The position numbers and the translations under genes are program-made. Positions 15,452 through 24,412 of a stretch of 64,000 bases of DNA are shown one piece after another; positions within the stretch are counted from its first letter, which is position 1; each line of letters starts with the position of its first letter. The stretch covers positions 124,001-188,000 of the forward strand of contig JAJNBJ010000004.1 of the NCBI GenBank assembly GCA_021155965.1. Reading direction: 5' to 3'. Source of the DNA: Flavipsychrobacter sp. Its GTDB lineage: Bacteria; Bacteroidota; Bacteroidia; Chitinophagales; Chitinophagaceae. The notes under the pieces were generated by a model. It had not been told where the DNA came from. It worked only from the letters and a program-made list of their open reading frames with translations, and did not search any database.

Positions 15452-15513
15452 ACAGAATTCCCGCCTCCTGAAACACCGGTGCTAACTACGGATGCGTATA
15501 TGCCGTAGCTTGG

Positions 15514-15942
15514 ATGCAAATAAGGTCTATGTCGCTCAATAATGTAATGCCCGGTATGTTTATCTGTGTCCTCGCCCTGTTTGGCTGCAAAAAGAAGCCA
15601 AACCCGCTCGCAAAGCTGGAAGGAAAACATGAGTGGCATGGTAGCGCCTACCGCGAGCAGGTTCCGCTGCTGGGTGCAGACTCGTTTTATTCCATAACCT
15701 GCCACACCAACATTGGTATCATTGATGCCGCCACCATCTCCTTTTACGACAGCCTTGCGGGACAAAGCTATACGCTGGTATATGATTCGTCGTTCAATAC
15801 GGCCACCACTATTACGTATATCTATACCGCATCCATTTCCCGGGAGAAAATAACGTATGACCATTCCACTGGCCACCTTTTATGGAGCCGCTATTATTTA
15901 AAAGGTGGGTGGGGGTATAGTATGGAGCTGCAGGCGCTATAA
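15514..15942 (+). CDS. Small lipoprotein of unknown function
   Basis: The frame from the ATG at 15514 gives 142 residues. In-frame ATGs at 15529 and 15547 are equally possible and place the signal peptide (MPGMFICVLALFGC) at the very N-terminus. Lipobox LFGC is followed by KKKPNP. The mature part is beta-rich (HEWHGSAYREQVPLLG, ATISFYDSLAGQSYTLVYD, KITYDHSTGHLLWSRYY), suggesting a small beta-sandwich or lipocalin-like lipoprotein on the periplasmic or outer surface. No named family was recognised and neither neighbour suggests a role. Confidence 0.65.
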   Translation: MQIRSMSLNNVMPGMFICVLALFGCKKKPNPLAKLEGKHEWHGSAYREQVPLLGADSFYSITCHTNIGIIDAATISFYDSLAGQSYTLVYDSSFNTATTITYIYTASISREKITYDHSTGHLLWSRYYLKGGWGYSMELQAL

Positions 15943-16025
15943 GTTTTCGCGGTTGGCGGCCGTGTTTTAAAAAGTAATTGGGCCAGGCTGGCAGCATTTT
16001 TATGAGCAGTAGCAAAAGTGTGTGT

Positions 16026-16232
16026 ATGAAAAAGATGTGGGTTACAATAACGTTAGTTACTTTGTTTGCAACAGTTTACCAGTTAACGCCGTATATAGGC
16101 ATCCCGGCTTATGTTATCTACGGCATGTTCCTTATTTCGCCATTCCTTGTTGGCTATATGGTATATGTTATCCTGAAGTATGGCAAGCCATCGGGCAATA
16201 CTTTTGACGAAAAATATTACGAGGACCGATGA
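16026..16232 (+). CDS. Small membrane protein with two transmembrane helices
   Basis: A 68-residue protein from the ATG at 16026: MKKMWVTITLVTLFATVYQL, then IPAYVIYGMFLISPFLVGYMVY, then a hydrophilic tail KYGKPSGNTFDEKYYEDR. Two helices are visible, about residues 4-20 and 26-50. An ATG at 15978 would add 16 polar residues and is less likely. No family is recognised. A 40-base perfect palindrome, a likely bidirectional terminator, follows nine bases after the stop. Confidence 0.55.
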   Translation: MKKMWVTITLVTLFATVYQLTPYIGIPAYVIYGMFLISPFLVGYMVYVILKYGKPSGNTFDEKYYEDR

Positions 16233-16240
16233 ATTGATAA

Positions 16241-16280
16241 ATAATAAGTGCTCCTGTTTGCAAACAGGAGCACTTATTAT
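16241..16280. terminator. Perfect 40-base palindrome, bidirectional terminator
   Basis: ataataagtgctcctgtttg is followed immediately by its exact reverse complement at 16261-16280. It lies between two convergent genes, and the A/T-rich ends supply T tracts in either direction. Confidence 0.8.
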
Positions 16281-16293
16281 GTAAGTTTTTGAA

Positions 16294-17652
16294 CTACTCT
16301 TTTATGAAACGGAGTACTTTGGTATCGTTATCGCCCTGCAGTGTAACATAGTACATGCCAGCGGGTAATTCGTTTACAGCGAAAGTTGTTTGCGTTGCAC
16401 TGATGTTTTGGCGCATTACCATCTGTCCCACAGTGTTACTGATAAGACATGTGCTATACGTGGCTGTACCTGTGTTAATAGTAAGCACGTCGGCTGCAGG
16501 ATTGGGGAACAAGGCCAATTGTTCGTCGGCGTCACCGGGCAAAGCAGTCATTAACGTTGCCGTCGGAATTGTTGAAATCTTTCTTATAACATTATTGCTA
16601 TAGTCCGAAAAATACAGCATATTGCTATAAACATCCAGGGCCCGGGCGGCGTGCAGGGTTGTTAATGGGCCGTAAAGACCATTGCCATTCCATATCCATG
16701 AGCCTGTTCCTACCCAGGTCATAATAGTGCCACTGGTTGATACCCGCCTGATCCTCTGGTTGAGGCCATCCCCAATAAACACATTGCCTGATGCATCAAC
16801 AGCCACAGATTCCGGATCGTCCAGTTTTGCTGCAGTTGCAGGTCCGCCATCACCGGAAAATCCGAATGTGCCAGTACCTGCAATTGTTGAGATGATGCCG
16901 CTTGCATTCACTTTCCTGATCCTATCATTTGCCGCGTCAACAATATACATGTTACCTGATGCATCAAATGTGACATCCCTTGGCCCTGCGATCTTTGCTG
17001 CGGTTGCAGGTCCCCCATCGCCGCTATACCCTGCTGTTGTGCCTACAGCCGTAGTAATAATTCCGGAGGTGCTGATCTTCCTCACTACATTATAGGAATA
17101 CGACGTAATATATAAGTTGCCGGCGGGATCAAATGCCAATGAGCCTTCGCCGATCATCGCTGCTGTTGCCGGGCCACCGTCGCCGGAATAACCAGCTGTT
17201 CCGTTACCGGCAAATGTCAGGAATGTACCTGATGGCGTTACTTTGCGTATATAGCTGCCCTCGCAGAAATATATGTTGCCCGAAGCATCTATGGCGATCC
17301 CATGCACACCGTCCATGCTCAGGCTTGTTGCCGGCACACCTGTGGGGTTTGAGCCACTGAGCAGGAGCGAACCGTTTCCTGCTACACTGGTAATGATGCC
17401 GGCGGCACTAACCTTGCGCACCGTATAATTGTCCTGGTCTACGAAAAAGAAGTTGCCGGAGGCGTCATGGCAAAGCTTGTTGGGGAAGTGCAGTTTGCAT
17501 GCTGTTGAGGTGGCGGGGCCGCCGTCGCCCCCGTAACCAAAGGCGGTGGGGTTACCGGCAAAGGGCATTACCACCTGTGCCTGGGACTGTGTAAAAAAGA
17601 GCAATGATGCAGCTGAAACAGCTAATGCGAAAAAGGAGGTTTTGGGCTTCAT
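16294..17652 (-). CDS. NHL-repeat beta-propeller protein with T9SS type A sorting domain
   Basis: The 452-residue secreted protein has a signal peptide (MKPKTSFFALAVSAASLLFF...QSQAQ). At least five NHL-type propeller repeats follow, each with the pattern D-ASGN-(I/M)Y-(I/V)-D-x-N-x-R-(I/V)-RKV, then GIITTVAGTG, then GYSGDGGPATAAK. The C-terminus is a T9SS type A domain: ALFPNPAADVLTINTG, ISNTVGQMVM, ELPAGMYYVTLQG and the basic tail KVLRFIKE. NHL propellers are usually binding scaffolds, and the protein is expected on the cell surface or released. A paralogue with the same repeat and tail lies at 31182-32531. It is divergent from the Reg_prop lipoprotein gene. Confidence 0.9.
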   Translation of the reverse strand: MKPKTSFFALAVSAASLLFFTQSQAQVVMPFAGNPTAFGYGGDGGPATSTACKLHFPNKLCHDASGNFFFVDQDNYTVRKVSAAGIITSVAGNGSLLLSGSNPTGVPATSLSMDGVHGIAIDASGNIYFCEGSYIRKVTPSGTFLTFAGNGTAGYSGDGGPATAAMIGEGSLAFDPAGNLYITSYSYNVVRKISTSGIITTAVGTTAGYSGDGGPATAAKIAGPRDVTFDASGNMYIVDAANDRIRKVNASGIISTIAGTGTFGFSGDGGPATAAKLDDPESVAVDASGNVFIGDGLNQRIRRVSTSGTIMTWVGTGSWIWNGNGLYGPLTTLHAARALDVYSNMLYFSDYSNNVIRKISTIPTATLMTALPGDADEQLALFPNPAADVLTINTGTATYSTCLISNTVGQMVMRQNISATQTTFAVNELPAGMYYVTLQGDNDTKVLRFIKE

Positions 17653-17833
17653 ATTAAAGTGTTTTTATTGCACAAAATATTAGTTTTGTATTTATAATCC
17701 AAACTGTTGTTATAATAATATCATCGCACTTCCCCCTGTTGTCCAGTGTTCTGATAAAAAAGCCATGTTGGACGTACGTCTCCGATTGTTAAGGTGTGCC
17801 GGTTCATTACCTTTATTACATAAACCACTATAA

Positions 17834-18907
17834 ATGGCCATTAAAACCTGCATACTATTATTGCTAAGCACCATAGCCCTGTTCACCTCATGCAATGGGC
17901 AAACTCCCAATCAGGCAGGCAACACAGAAGAGCAGGCTGTAAAAGGAGAAACCGTAACCACGCTAAGCAGCAACATAATGGTTGTTTACCAAGACAAGAA
18001 AAACAATTATTGGTTTGGGAGCTGGCAGGATGGGGTGTACAGGTATGATGGGCATAGCATTGTCCACTTCACCACTGCAGACGGCCTGCCTGCCAACAGA
18101 ATAGAAGAAATAAAAGAGGATAAACAGGGCAACATATACTTCACCACCAGTGAGGGGATATGCCAATATAACGGGAAATTATTTTTGCCACTAAAAGAAA
18201 CAATGATCGCCGGCAACACCTGGCAATTGCGGCCTGATGACCTATGGTTCAAAAACTGCCGGTATGAAGGATACGTTTATCGCTACGATGGTAGGGAGCT
18301 TCATCAGCTGAAACTACCACCCAGCGAACCGGGGGAAGAGCAGATGCGGAAGTATCCTAACAACCCAAGCCCTTATGGTGTTTACTGCATCTATAAAGAT
18401 AGCAAGGGTAACATATGGTTTGGCACTGCGGTATCGGGAGCATGCAGGTATAATGGCAAAACCTTCGACTGGATACTTGAACAGGATGTAACCGAATTTC
18501 ACAACGGGCCATCGAATGGTGTGCGTTCTATTGCGGAAGATAAGGATGGACATTTCTGGTTCAATACCAACTACCGGTACAGCATTTATGGCACCACCAC
18601 CACTGTCGGCAGCAAATTTTACAACCGTATAAAGAGTATTGGCAACCTGGATGGCAGCAACAACAACGGCATGAGTGAATACCTGTCTATTGTAAAAGAC
18701 AATGACAACAACTTATGGATAGCTACCTACAAGGCAGGTGTATGGAAATATGATGGAGCGAAGATCACTCATTATCCCATACAGGTAAACTCAAAGGACA
18801 TTACCGTATTCTGCATTTACCAGGACAATACAGGTGCCCTGTGGCTGGGCACGCATGATAATTGTGCGTTAAAATTTAACGGAAAGACCTTTGAAAAGTG
18901 GAACTAA
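17834..18907 (+). CDS. Lipoprotein with two-component-regulator propeller (Reg_prop) repeats
   Basis: The 357-residue protein has signal peptide MAIKTCILLLLSTIALFTSC with the lipidated Cys at residue 20. It then has repeated blades of the Reg_prop type: VYQDKKNNYWFGSWQDGVYRYDG, IKEDKQGNIYFTTSEGICQYNG, IYKDSKGNIWFGTAVSGACRYNG, IVKDNDNNLWIATYKAGVWKYDG, and IYQDNTGALWLGTHDNCALKFNG. Such blades form the periplasmic sensor of hybrid two-component systems (e.g. the Bacteroides HTCS family). Here the propeller is free-standing and lipid-anchored without a kinase, so a ligand-binding role is inferred rather than shown. Confidence 0.85.
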   Translation: MAIKTCILLLLSTIALFTSCNGQTPNQAGNTEEQAVKGETVTTLSSNIMVVYQDKKNNYWFGSWQDGVYRYDGHSIVHFTTADGLPANRIEEIKEDKQGNIYFTTSEGICQYNGKLFLPLKETMIAGNTWQLRPDDLWFKNCRYEGYVYRYDGRELHQLKLPPSEPGEEQMRKYPNNPSPYGVYCIYKDSKGNIWFGTAVSGACRYNGKTFDWILEQDVTEFHNGPSNGVRSIAEDKDGHFWFNTNYRYSIYGTTTTVGSKFYNRIKSIGNLDGSNNNGMSEYLSIVKDNDNNLWIATYKAGVWKYDGAKITHYPIQVNSKDITVFCIYQDNTGALWLGTHDNCALKFNGKTFEKWN

Positions 18908-19001
18908 ATATAATATGTACTACTAAAGTGGTATTTCAGGTTTTTTAAGTGGTGATTACATTCGCAAAATTTTTCTGATCACACTTAAAAACAAATCAAA
19001 G

Positions 19002-19436
19002 ATGAAAAGACTAATGCTCGCGCTTGCCACTGTTGCAGTGCTCTCCATCCCGTCGTACGCGGTATCTATGTTTGGCAAAACATTTGAATTCCCCAACGGG
19101 TCGAAAGAATGGAGCACACCTATCGAAACGGAACTGGGCTCTGACTGGATGACAAAAAAAGGCCAGCCTTATGTAAAGATATCGGTAAGGGTGAGGGCCA
19201 CGCGGAAAATATTCAAGGGGTGCCGCTACGAGGTGGAAATTAAAAATATAGACCAGAACGGTATCCGCTTCGAGTTGGATAATGGCAACGGCAAAGCGAG
19301 TGCCAAGCTGAAACCGGGAGTAACAGAAGTGTTCACTATGGACTCATTCACGAATGAGAAGATAGAGGGTGTTGAGGGCTGTGGTGGTTGTTCTATGAAT
19401 TTATCGTTTCATGAGGTAGAGGGATATAAGAAGTAA
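19002..19436 (+). CDS. Small secreted protein of unknown function
   Basis: The 144-residue protein has signal peptide MKRLMLALATVAVLSIPSYA. The mature protein is probably a single beta-sandwich: FGKTFEFPNGSKEWSTPIE, YVKISVRVRATRKIFKGC, CRYEVEIKNIDQNGIRFELD, then KLKPGVTEVFTMDSF. Cys residues in FKGCRY and EGCGGCSMNL may pair. I recognise no named family. It is followed by a terminator shared with the convergent 839-residue repeat protein. Confidence 0.65.
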   Translation: MKRLMLALATVAVLSIPSYAVSMFGKTFEFPNGSKEWSTPIETELGSDWMTKKGQPYVKISVRVRATRKIFKGCRYEVEIKNIDQNGIRFELDNGNGKASAKLKPGVTEVFTMDSFTNEKIEGVEGCGGCSMNLSFHEVEGYKK

Positions 19437-19453
19437 TCCCGTATAGTTGTTAG

Positions 19454-19485
19454 TGTTTCGTGAGGTTGTTTCGTTCCTCGCAAAG
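19454..19485 (+). repeat. Degenerate copy of the island hairpin repeat
   Basis: gtttcgtgaggttgtttcgt followed by tcctcgca matches the second block of island repeats A and B with a few changes. Confidence 0.5.
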
Positions 19486-19492
19486 GCACGAA

Positions 19493-19528
19493 AAAAAAGA
19501 GGCCGCCATTTGGCAGCCTCTTTTTTAT
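19493..19528. terminator. Bidirectional terminator
   Basis: aaaaaagaggccgcc / ggcagcctctttttt forms a stem with A and T runs on both sides. It separates the gene ending at 19436 (+) from the one ending at 19541 (-). Confidence 0.8.
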
Positions 19529-19540
19529 GAGGATGTGGGT

Positions 19541-22060
19541 TTATTCTTTTACTATTTTCTTTGTTGCATTAATGTGCTCACCGGTGAAGCGTACCATGTA
19601 GGTACCTGCTGGCAGTTCGGCTACAGATACTGCAGTTGCGCCCGTAACATTCTTTACCTGCCTGCCGCAAATATCGAAGATGCAAATGTTATCTACCGGT
19701 GTGGCAGTGCTGAAGTTCAATGTGCCGGCTACAGGGTTGGGGTAGATGATCACATCGTTAGCTGCTACAACGTTGTTTATGTTTGTTGGTGTAGTGCCAT
19801 CGGTAACCATGAACGGGCTGAGCGATGTAATGCCCGCACGTGTCATAGTATACATGCTGCCGCTGGTGCCGGCTGCAGAAAGCGCGGTAGCATCCCACGA
19901 GCCGCTTGTGTAGTGAGAGAGGTAAGCACTGGCACGATTGAAGCTGTTGAGCTCCATAGTGGCATCCCACATAGCTACCAGTGTATAGTTGATACCCCCG
20001 GTTGCGGTGCTGCTTACATGCCAGGTAGCATCTACCACACGTGCAGTAGTAGAAATAAGTGTGCCGGTTGTGCCTGCAGAGAGTACGCCGGGCTGTACAT
20101 TCACGCTTACATTGCCTGCTGCAGAGCCTGTGCCGCCTATCACCACCATGGGTGCGTAGTGGGTAGTTGTGCCTACTTCAAAGGTGTCAATAGCGCCTGC
20201 GATAATGGGTAATACCAGGTCGCCTGTGCCATCGGTCATTACAAAGCTGGCTGATGAGCCGCCGGTAACGGTGGCGCCTGTGGCTACAGTGAGGTCATTT
20301 ACGCCCAGTTTTAATCTGCCGCTGTTTAGGTTAAGTGTGCCGTCTACAGTGAGGCCTGAGCCGAGTGTGACACTGCCTGAAGAACTGCCTAAGCTAAGGG
20401 TAAGGTCATCAAGCATTGCACCCGCGCCGCCAGAGAACCTGAGCGCACCTGTGAGGCTGCCACCGGCTGCGATGGTGAGATCGGAAGTTGCAGAGCCTGT
20501 AAGTGTGCCTGTGCCGGTAGCTGCAACATCTGCGCCGCCGCCCAGTGTAAGTGAGTAGCCACCTAAAGCCAGTGAGCCCGAGGTTAGCGTGAGTGTGCCA
20601 TCAAGCATCAGGTCAGAACCCAATATAGCAGTGCCGCCTCCGCCAATGCTGATAGTAACATCATCGAGTGTAGCGCCTGCACCAGCTCCAAACCTGAGTG
20701 CACCTGATAAGCTGCCGCCTGTGCTAATAACGAGGTCGGAAGTTGCAGAACCTGTGAGCGTGCCGGAGCCTGAAGCTGCGACATCGGCACCTGCACCTAA
20801 AGTGAGTGTATGGGTACCGATCGACAATGAGCCCGAAGTGAGGGTTAATGTGCCATCAAGAGTAAGATCAGTGCCGAGTGAAGCAGTTCCGCCTCCGCCA
20901 ATGCCGATAGTAAGATCATCGATCGTTGCGCCTGCACCACCTGAGAACCTGAGTGCGCCTGATAAGCTGCCGCCTGTGCTGATAACAAGATCAGAAGTTG
21001 CAGAGCCTGTGAGTGTACCTGTGCCGGATGCTGCAACATCTGCGCCAGCGCCTAATGTCAATGTATAACCACCCAATGATAAAGAACCAGAAGTGAGCGT
21101 GAGCGTACCATCGAGTGTGAGGCTTGTGCCGAGTGTTGCTGTGCCACCTGAGCCGCCTATGCTGATAGTAAGGTCATCAAGCGTACCGCCTGCACCGCCG
21201 GCGAAACGTAATGCACCTGTGAGGCTGCCACCTGTACTGATAACGAGATCGGAAGTTGCAGAGCCGGTAATGGTTCCTGTGCCTGAAGCCGCTACATCAG
21301 CGCCTGAGCCTAAAGTAAGTGTATAGCCGCCCAGTGCTAATGTGCCTGATGATAGTGTGAGTGTGCCATGGAGTGTTGTGCCGCCGGTGAGTGTAATTGT
21401 GCCGCCACCAATGGTAACGCCGCCAAGGCCGGAGCCTGTCAGTTCGGCACCTGCGCTTATGCTGCCTGCACCTGTGTAGTCAACACTGTAGGAACTGGTA
21501 AGCCCCAGCGAGCCACTGCCGCCTACTGTAAGCGAACCACCCGAACGGTGGATGACAGCGCCGCTGCCTAATGTAAGGCTGCCGCCGGTAACGCTTAGTG
21601 TACCGGAAGAAAGATGCAGATCATCGGTAACCGTAACAGCGGCTGATGATGAAAGACCAGCGCCTAATGAAGTGAGTACATCTGCAGTGACACCACCGGT
21701 AAAGGTTATGCCCGAGCCACCTCCAATTACCAGGCTATCAACCGATATAGAGCCTGTACCTGTGAGGCTGCCGCCGGTAAGGATCAACGCACCACCCATT
21801 GAGCTAAGCGTACCATTCACGGTAAGTGTTGATGTGCCGGAAAAAGTTTCATCGGCAGTGAGTGTGACTGTGATGCCGGGAGGGATGATCACAATGTCGG
21901 ATGAGACCAGCGAGCCGGGCAATACCCCGCCCCACGTGAGCGATGAATTAAAGTTGCCAGAAAGCACCGCCGTGAAGACAGTGGCATTTGCAGAAAGCCC
22001 CAAAGAGAGCAGGAAAATAGCGGATAAAACTATTTTCTTAGAAGTAGTTAAAATTCTCAT
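19541..22060 (-). CDS. Repetitive surface protein with 85-residue tandem repeats and T9SS type A sorting domain
   Basis: The 839-residue protein has a signal peptide (MRILTTSKKIVLSAIFLLSL...SANA). A Gly/Ser/Thr/Leu-rich region of about 600 residues resembles the beta-solenoid passengers of adhesins. Four near-identical units of about 85 residues lie in the middle, each containing GSATSDLVISTGGSLSGALRF, GGAGATLDDLTI and a GTLTLTSGSLSLGGYTLTLG block. The C-terminal 150 residues form a separate domain (THYAPMVVIGGTG, DATWHVSSTATGGINYTL) followed by the sorting tail: VIYPNPVAGTLNFS, FDICGRQVKNV, ELPAGTYMVRF and KKIVKE. An adhesive or stalk role is inferred from composition only. Confidence 0.88.
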   Translation of the reverse strand: MRILTTSKKIVLSAIFLLSLGLSANATVFTAVLSGNFNSSLTWGGVLPGSLVSSDIVIIPPGITVTLTADETFSGTSTLTVNGTLSSMGGALILTGGSLTGTGSISVDSLVIGGGSGITFTGGVTADVLTSLGAGLSSSAAVTVTDDLHLSSGTLSVTGGSLTLGSGAVIHRSGGSLTVGGSGSLGLTSSYSVDYTGAGSISAGAELTGSGLGGVTIGGGTITLTGGTTLHGTLTLSSGTLALGGYTLTLGSGADVAASGTGTITGSATSDLVISTGGSLTGALRFAGGAGGTLDDLTISIGGSGGTATLGTSLTLDGTLTLTSGSLSLGGYTLTLGAGADVAASGTGTLTGSATSDLVISTGGSLSGALRFSGGAGATIDDLTIGIGGGGTASLGTDLTLDGTLTLTSGSLSIGTHTLTLGAGADVAASGSGTLTGSATSDLVISTGGSLSGALRFGAGAGATLDDVTISIGGGGTAILGSDLMLDGTLTLTSGSLALGGYSLTLGGGADVAATGTGTLTGSATSDLTIAAGGSLTGALRFSGGAGAMLDDLTLSLGSSSGSVTLGSGLTVDGTLNLNSGRLKLGVNDLTVATGATVTGGSSASFVMTDGTGDLVLPIIAGAIDTFEVGTTTHYAPMVVIGGTGSAAGNVSVNVQPGVLSAGTTGTLISTTARVVDATWHVSSTATGGINYTLVAMWDATMELNSFNRASAYLSHYTSGSWDATALSAAGTSGSMYTMTRAGITSLSPFMVTDGTTPTNINNVVAANDVIIYPNPVAGTLNFSTATPVDNICIFDICGRQVKNVTGATAVSVAELPAGTYMVRFTGEHINATKKIVKE
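20340..21400 (-). repeat. Coding tandem repeat, period 255-258 bases
   Basis: The marker tcggaagttgcagag (or a one-base variant) recurs at about 20481, 20736, 20991 and 21249, giving spacings of 255, 255 and 258 bases. Each unit encodes about 85 residues of the surface protein, and the high nucleotide identity between units suggests recent expansion or gene conversion. Confidence 0.8.
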
Positions 22061-22156
22061 AGTCCGTTGTTTAGTTTGTTCAGAAATGTTTAACCAATGG
22101 TTTTAAAAAACCATGCCATGCTCATTTTCATTTTGTTATGGAAACCTTAAAACGAG

Positions 22157-22190
22157 TAAAAAGAAAAGGGAACCGGCCTGCGGTTCCCTA
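22157..22190 (-). terminator. Rho-independent terminator of the lipoprotein gene at 22221-23330
   Basis: On the minus strand the stem GGGAACCG/CGGTTCCC with loop CAGGC is followed by TTTTCTTTTT, about 30 bases after the stop codon. Confidence 0.8.
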
Positions 22191-22220
22191 AAATTCCTTA
22201 TATTATCGTACTGTAGCTGT

Positions 22221-23330
22221 TTATCGGTATACGGTCCCTTTAATGTTCGACTCAGCAAACATGGAGTGCTGCTTGACGGAATCCACAGTAGTGGAGGTCA
22301 TTGTTATCTTACCGCCGCGCCAGCCTTTAGAAGTGTACAATCCCACTGATGAGCCTTTAATATTGGTATAGATAGGTTGTATCTCGTTGCCGGTGATGCC
22401 AATACCTTGTACCAGGCTGCGGTTGCGGTAAGTGAGGAAATCGATAGTGCTCATGTACACAAATATCTCGCAACGGTCCAGCAGGCGTGCAACATTGGTG
22501 GGCGCTTTTTTAAGGGCAGTTGCCAGCGCACCATAGAGCAGGGTATTTTTGATCTCGAACTCGAAGGTTGAGTTAACAACATTGACGAAGCCTGCATCGT
22601 AATCGTAAAAGCGTGGGGTCATTACTCCTGTAGTGATCTCGGAGTCTACCCAGTTGAACCTGATGATAGCCTGGGCGATGGCTGCCGGGTTTGACTGTAG
22701 TATTGAGTCACCATTTTCGGTGTAAAACTTATAGTTGAAGCCTACGGCCGCTTTATAATACCCGCTTAATGAATACGATTTGTGGCTGGCGGTGGAGTGA
22801 AAATCGAGCCTGGGGTTTAAAGTGGAATCAAGTGCATCGACATAAAATGTGGAAAGCTGGGTATCGTCGAGGATAGGCGCATCGGCAGAATCGGTTTTGC
22901 CGGTAGCGAGATTGGTGATGACCAGGCGGTAGATGTAGTTAGGGTCCAGCGGGCCTTTGAATTTGTAGGCATAATTTGGCGAAGTGAAGAAAACCCCCGG
23001 TTGCTTGGGATATCCCTCATTGTCGAGGTTTACCAGGTTCAAATGAATGGTGTCGACTAATTTGTAAGAGAAGTTGAAGCGTTTGATGATTACGCTCAGG
23101 TTGTTATAGAAGCTAGAGTCGTAGGTCTTGGCCATATCAAGCGCACTCTTGTTATTATCAAGGAAAGCTTTTTGAACCCTGATGTAGTGGGCGGTATCCC
23201 AATTGTCGAGTAAACCATACACCACTGAAATGTCTTTATACGGAGCAGCTACGTTGATCTTTTCGGAACAGCCTGCAGACAGAAGGGCAAATATTGCTAT
23301 AAGGGGAAGTATAAGTCGCTTCAATTGCAT
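22221..23330 (-). CDS. Lipoprotein of unknown function
   Basis: The 369-residue protein has signal peptide MQLKRLILPLIAIFALLSAGC with Cys at 21. It opens SEKINVAAPYKDISVVYGLL, continues WDTAHYIRVQKAFLDNNKSAL, and has a central Ig-like stretch (YIYRLVITNLATGKTDSADAPI). The layout resembles Bacteroidota lipoproteins of the DUF4249 kind, which pair with TonB-dependent receptors, but I cannot confirm the family by eye and no receptor gene is adjacent. It lies upstream of the repeat protein in the same direction, separated from it by a terminator. Confidence 0.75.
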   Translation of the reverse strand: MQLKRLILPLIAIFALLSAGCSEKINVAAPYKDISVVYGLLDNWDTAHYIRVQKAFLDNNKSALDMAKTYDSSFYNNLSVIIKRFNFSYKLVDTIHLNLVNLDNEGYPKQPGVFFTSPNYAYKFKGPLDPNYIYRLVITNLATGKTDSADAPILDDTQLSTFYVDALDSTLNPRLDFHSTASHKSYSLSGYYKAAVGFNYKFYTENGDSILQSNPAAIAQAIIRFNWVDSEITTGVMTPRFYDYDAGFVNVVNSTFEFEIKNTLLYGALATALKKAPTNVARLLDRCEIFVYMSTIDFLTYRNRSLVQGIGITGNEIQPIYTNIKGSSVGLYTSKGWRGGKITMTSTTVDSVKQHSMFAESNIKGTVYR

Positions 23331-23454
23331 GAGATAATTTTATACCGTATATTTTACGGGGTGGACAAAGTTATGTATTTAACAGATATGTTGAATGGCA
23401 CAGAAAGTTAAAACGGACTTAACATTTCGGGGTAAAAAAAGGGGTAGATCTGGA

Positions 23455-23550
23455 ATTGCTCAATGGCTCAATTACTCAATGGCTCAATGAATGTGGGTAA
23501 ATAGTTAAATGGTTAATAAGTTGATAAGTTGATAGCCTGATAGGTTTAAC
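23455..23550 (+). repeat. Low-complexity direct repeats
   Basis: ctcaatggctcaattactca and the following ggctcaatga are tandem repeats. They are followed by ggttaataagttgataagtt, a motif that recurs at 42140-42180. Confidence 0.55.
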
Positions 23551-23620
23551 AGGAGGGTACAACTTTCGTTACATGTTTTGGGTTGGGGTGTTTCGGGACA
23601 TTTTATATATTTTCGCTGAT

Positions 23621-24412
23621 ATGGCTATTGTTACCATAGGTACACCTTTTAACATTGACCTTGAGTTCAAGACGGCGAGTATAGGCAAGCGGATGCTGGC
23701 ATGGCTGGTGGACATTGTCATCATCTCATTTTACTTCTGGGTAATGCTGACGTTTGTTCACCCGCTTTTTGAAATGGGGGAAACATTGAACACTTCGGCT
23801 TTCCTGATGATCATAGTGCCGATATTGTTTTACCAGCTGATGCTTGAAATGCTTAATAACGGGCAGACCATTGGCAAAAAGCTGGCGGGCATAGGCGTTA
23901 TAGATATAGAAGGCAAGGAACCATCGATAGGGCAATATATATTGCGGTGGGTATTATGCCTCGGCAACCTGTTCGTATATATTATCCCGTATTTGCTGCT
24001 GGTATCGCCTTTTGCACTGGTATTCTGCCTGTTTTTGTACCTGCCGGATTTCCTGACAGTGGTGATAGCCAAAAAATCGCAGCGGCTGGGAGATTTTGCC
24101 GCAGGAACGGTGGTAATAGATAAAAAATACCGGCCCAGTATTGATGAGACCATTTACCTGCATATAGAGAACAAGAACTACCAGCCGATGTTCCCCCAGG
24201 TGATGCGGCTAACCGACCGGGATATAAACGGGATACGCAACCTGCTGAATGTAAAGAATACATCGAGGGATACCGTGAACTATACCCTCCAGGTGGTAAA
24301 CAAAATAAAGGCCGTTCTGAGTATAGAATCGGATATGGACCCGGAGCATTTTTTGCAGCAGTTGCTTTGGGATTATAATTACTATACGGCACAGAATATG
24401 CCCCGCCAATAG
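23621..24412 (+). CDS. RDD family membrane protein
   Basis: The 263-residue protein starts at the ATG at 23621 (MAIVTIGTPFNIDLEF); an upstream ATG at 23573 adds 16 residues that are not typical. The RDD domain shows the conserved N-terminal KRMLAWLVDIVI with the Arg and Asp, GQTIGKKLAGIGVIDIEG, the second Arg in YILRWVLC, and SQRLGDFAAGTVVIDK near its end. Four to five transmembrane helices cover residues about 25-165. The C-terminal 90 residues are cytosolic and helical (RLTDRDINGIRNLLN). RDD proteins are inner membrane proteins of mostly unknown role; some are ion exchangers. It stands alone in its orientation. Confidence 0.88.
   Translation: MAIVTIGTPFNIDLEFKTASIGKRMLAWLVDIVIISFYFWVMLTFVHPLFEMGETLNTSAFLMIIVPILFYQLMLEMLNNGQTIGKKLAGIGVIDIEGKEPSIGQYILRWVLCLGNLFVYIIPYLLLVSPFALVFCLFLYLPDFLTVVIAKKSQRLGDFAAGTVVIDKKYRPSIDETIYLHIENKNYQPMFPQVMRLTDRDINGIRNLLNVKNTSRDTVNYTLQVVNKIKAVLSIESDMDPEHFLQQLLWDYNYYTAQNMPRQ

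Noticed and set aside
20169-21068. Pro/Val/Ser-rich frames antisense to the 839-residue repeat protein
   Set aside because: They are mirror frames of the tandem repeats. The minus-strand frame has the signal peptide and the sorting domain.
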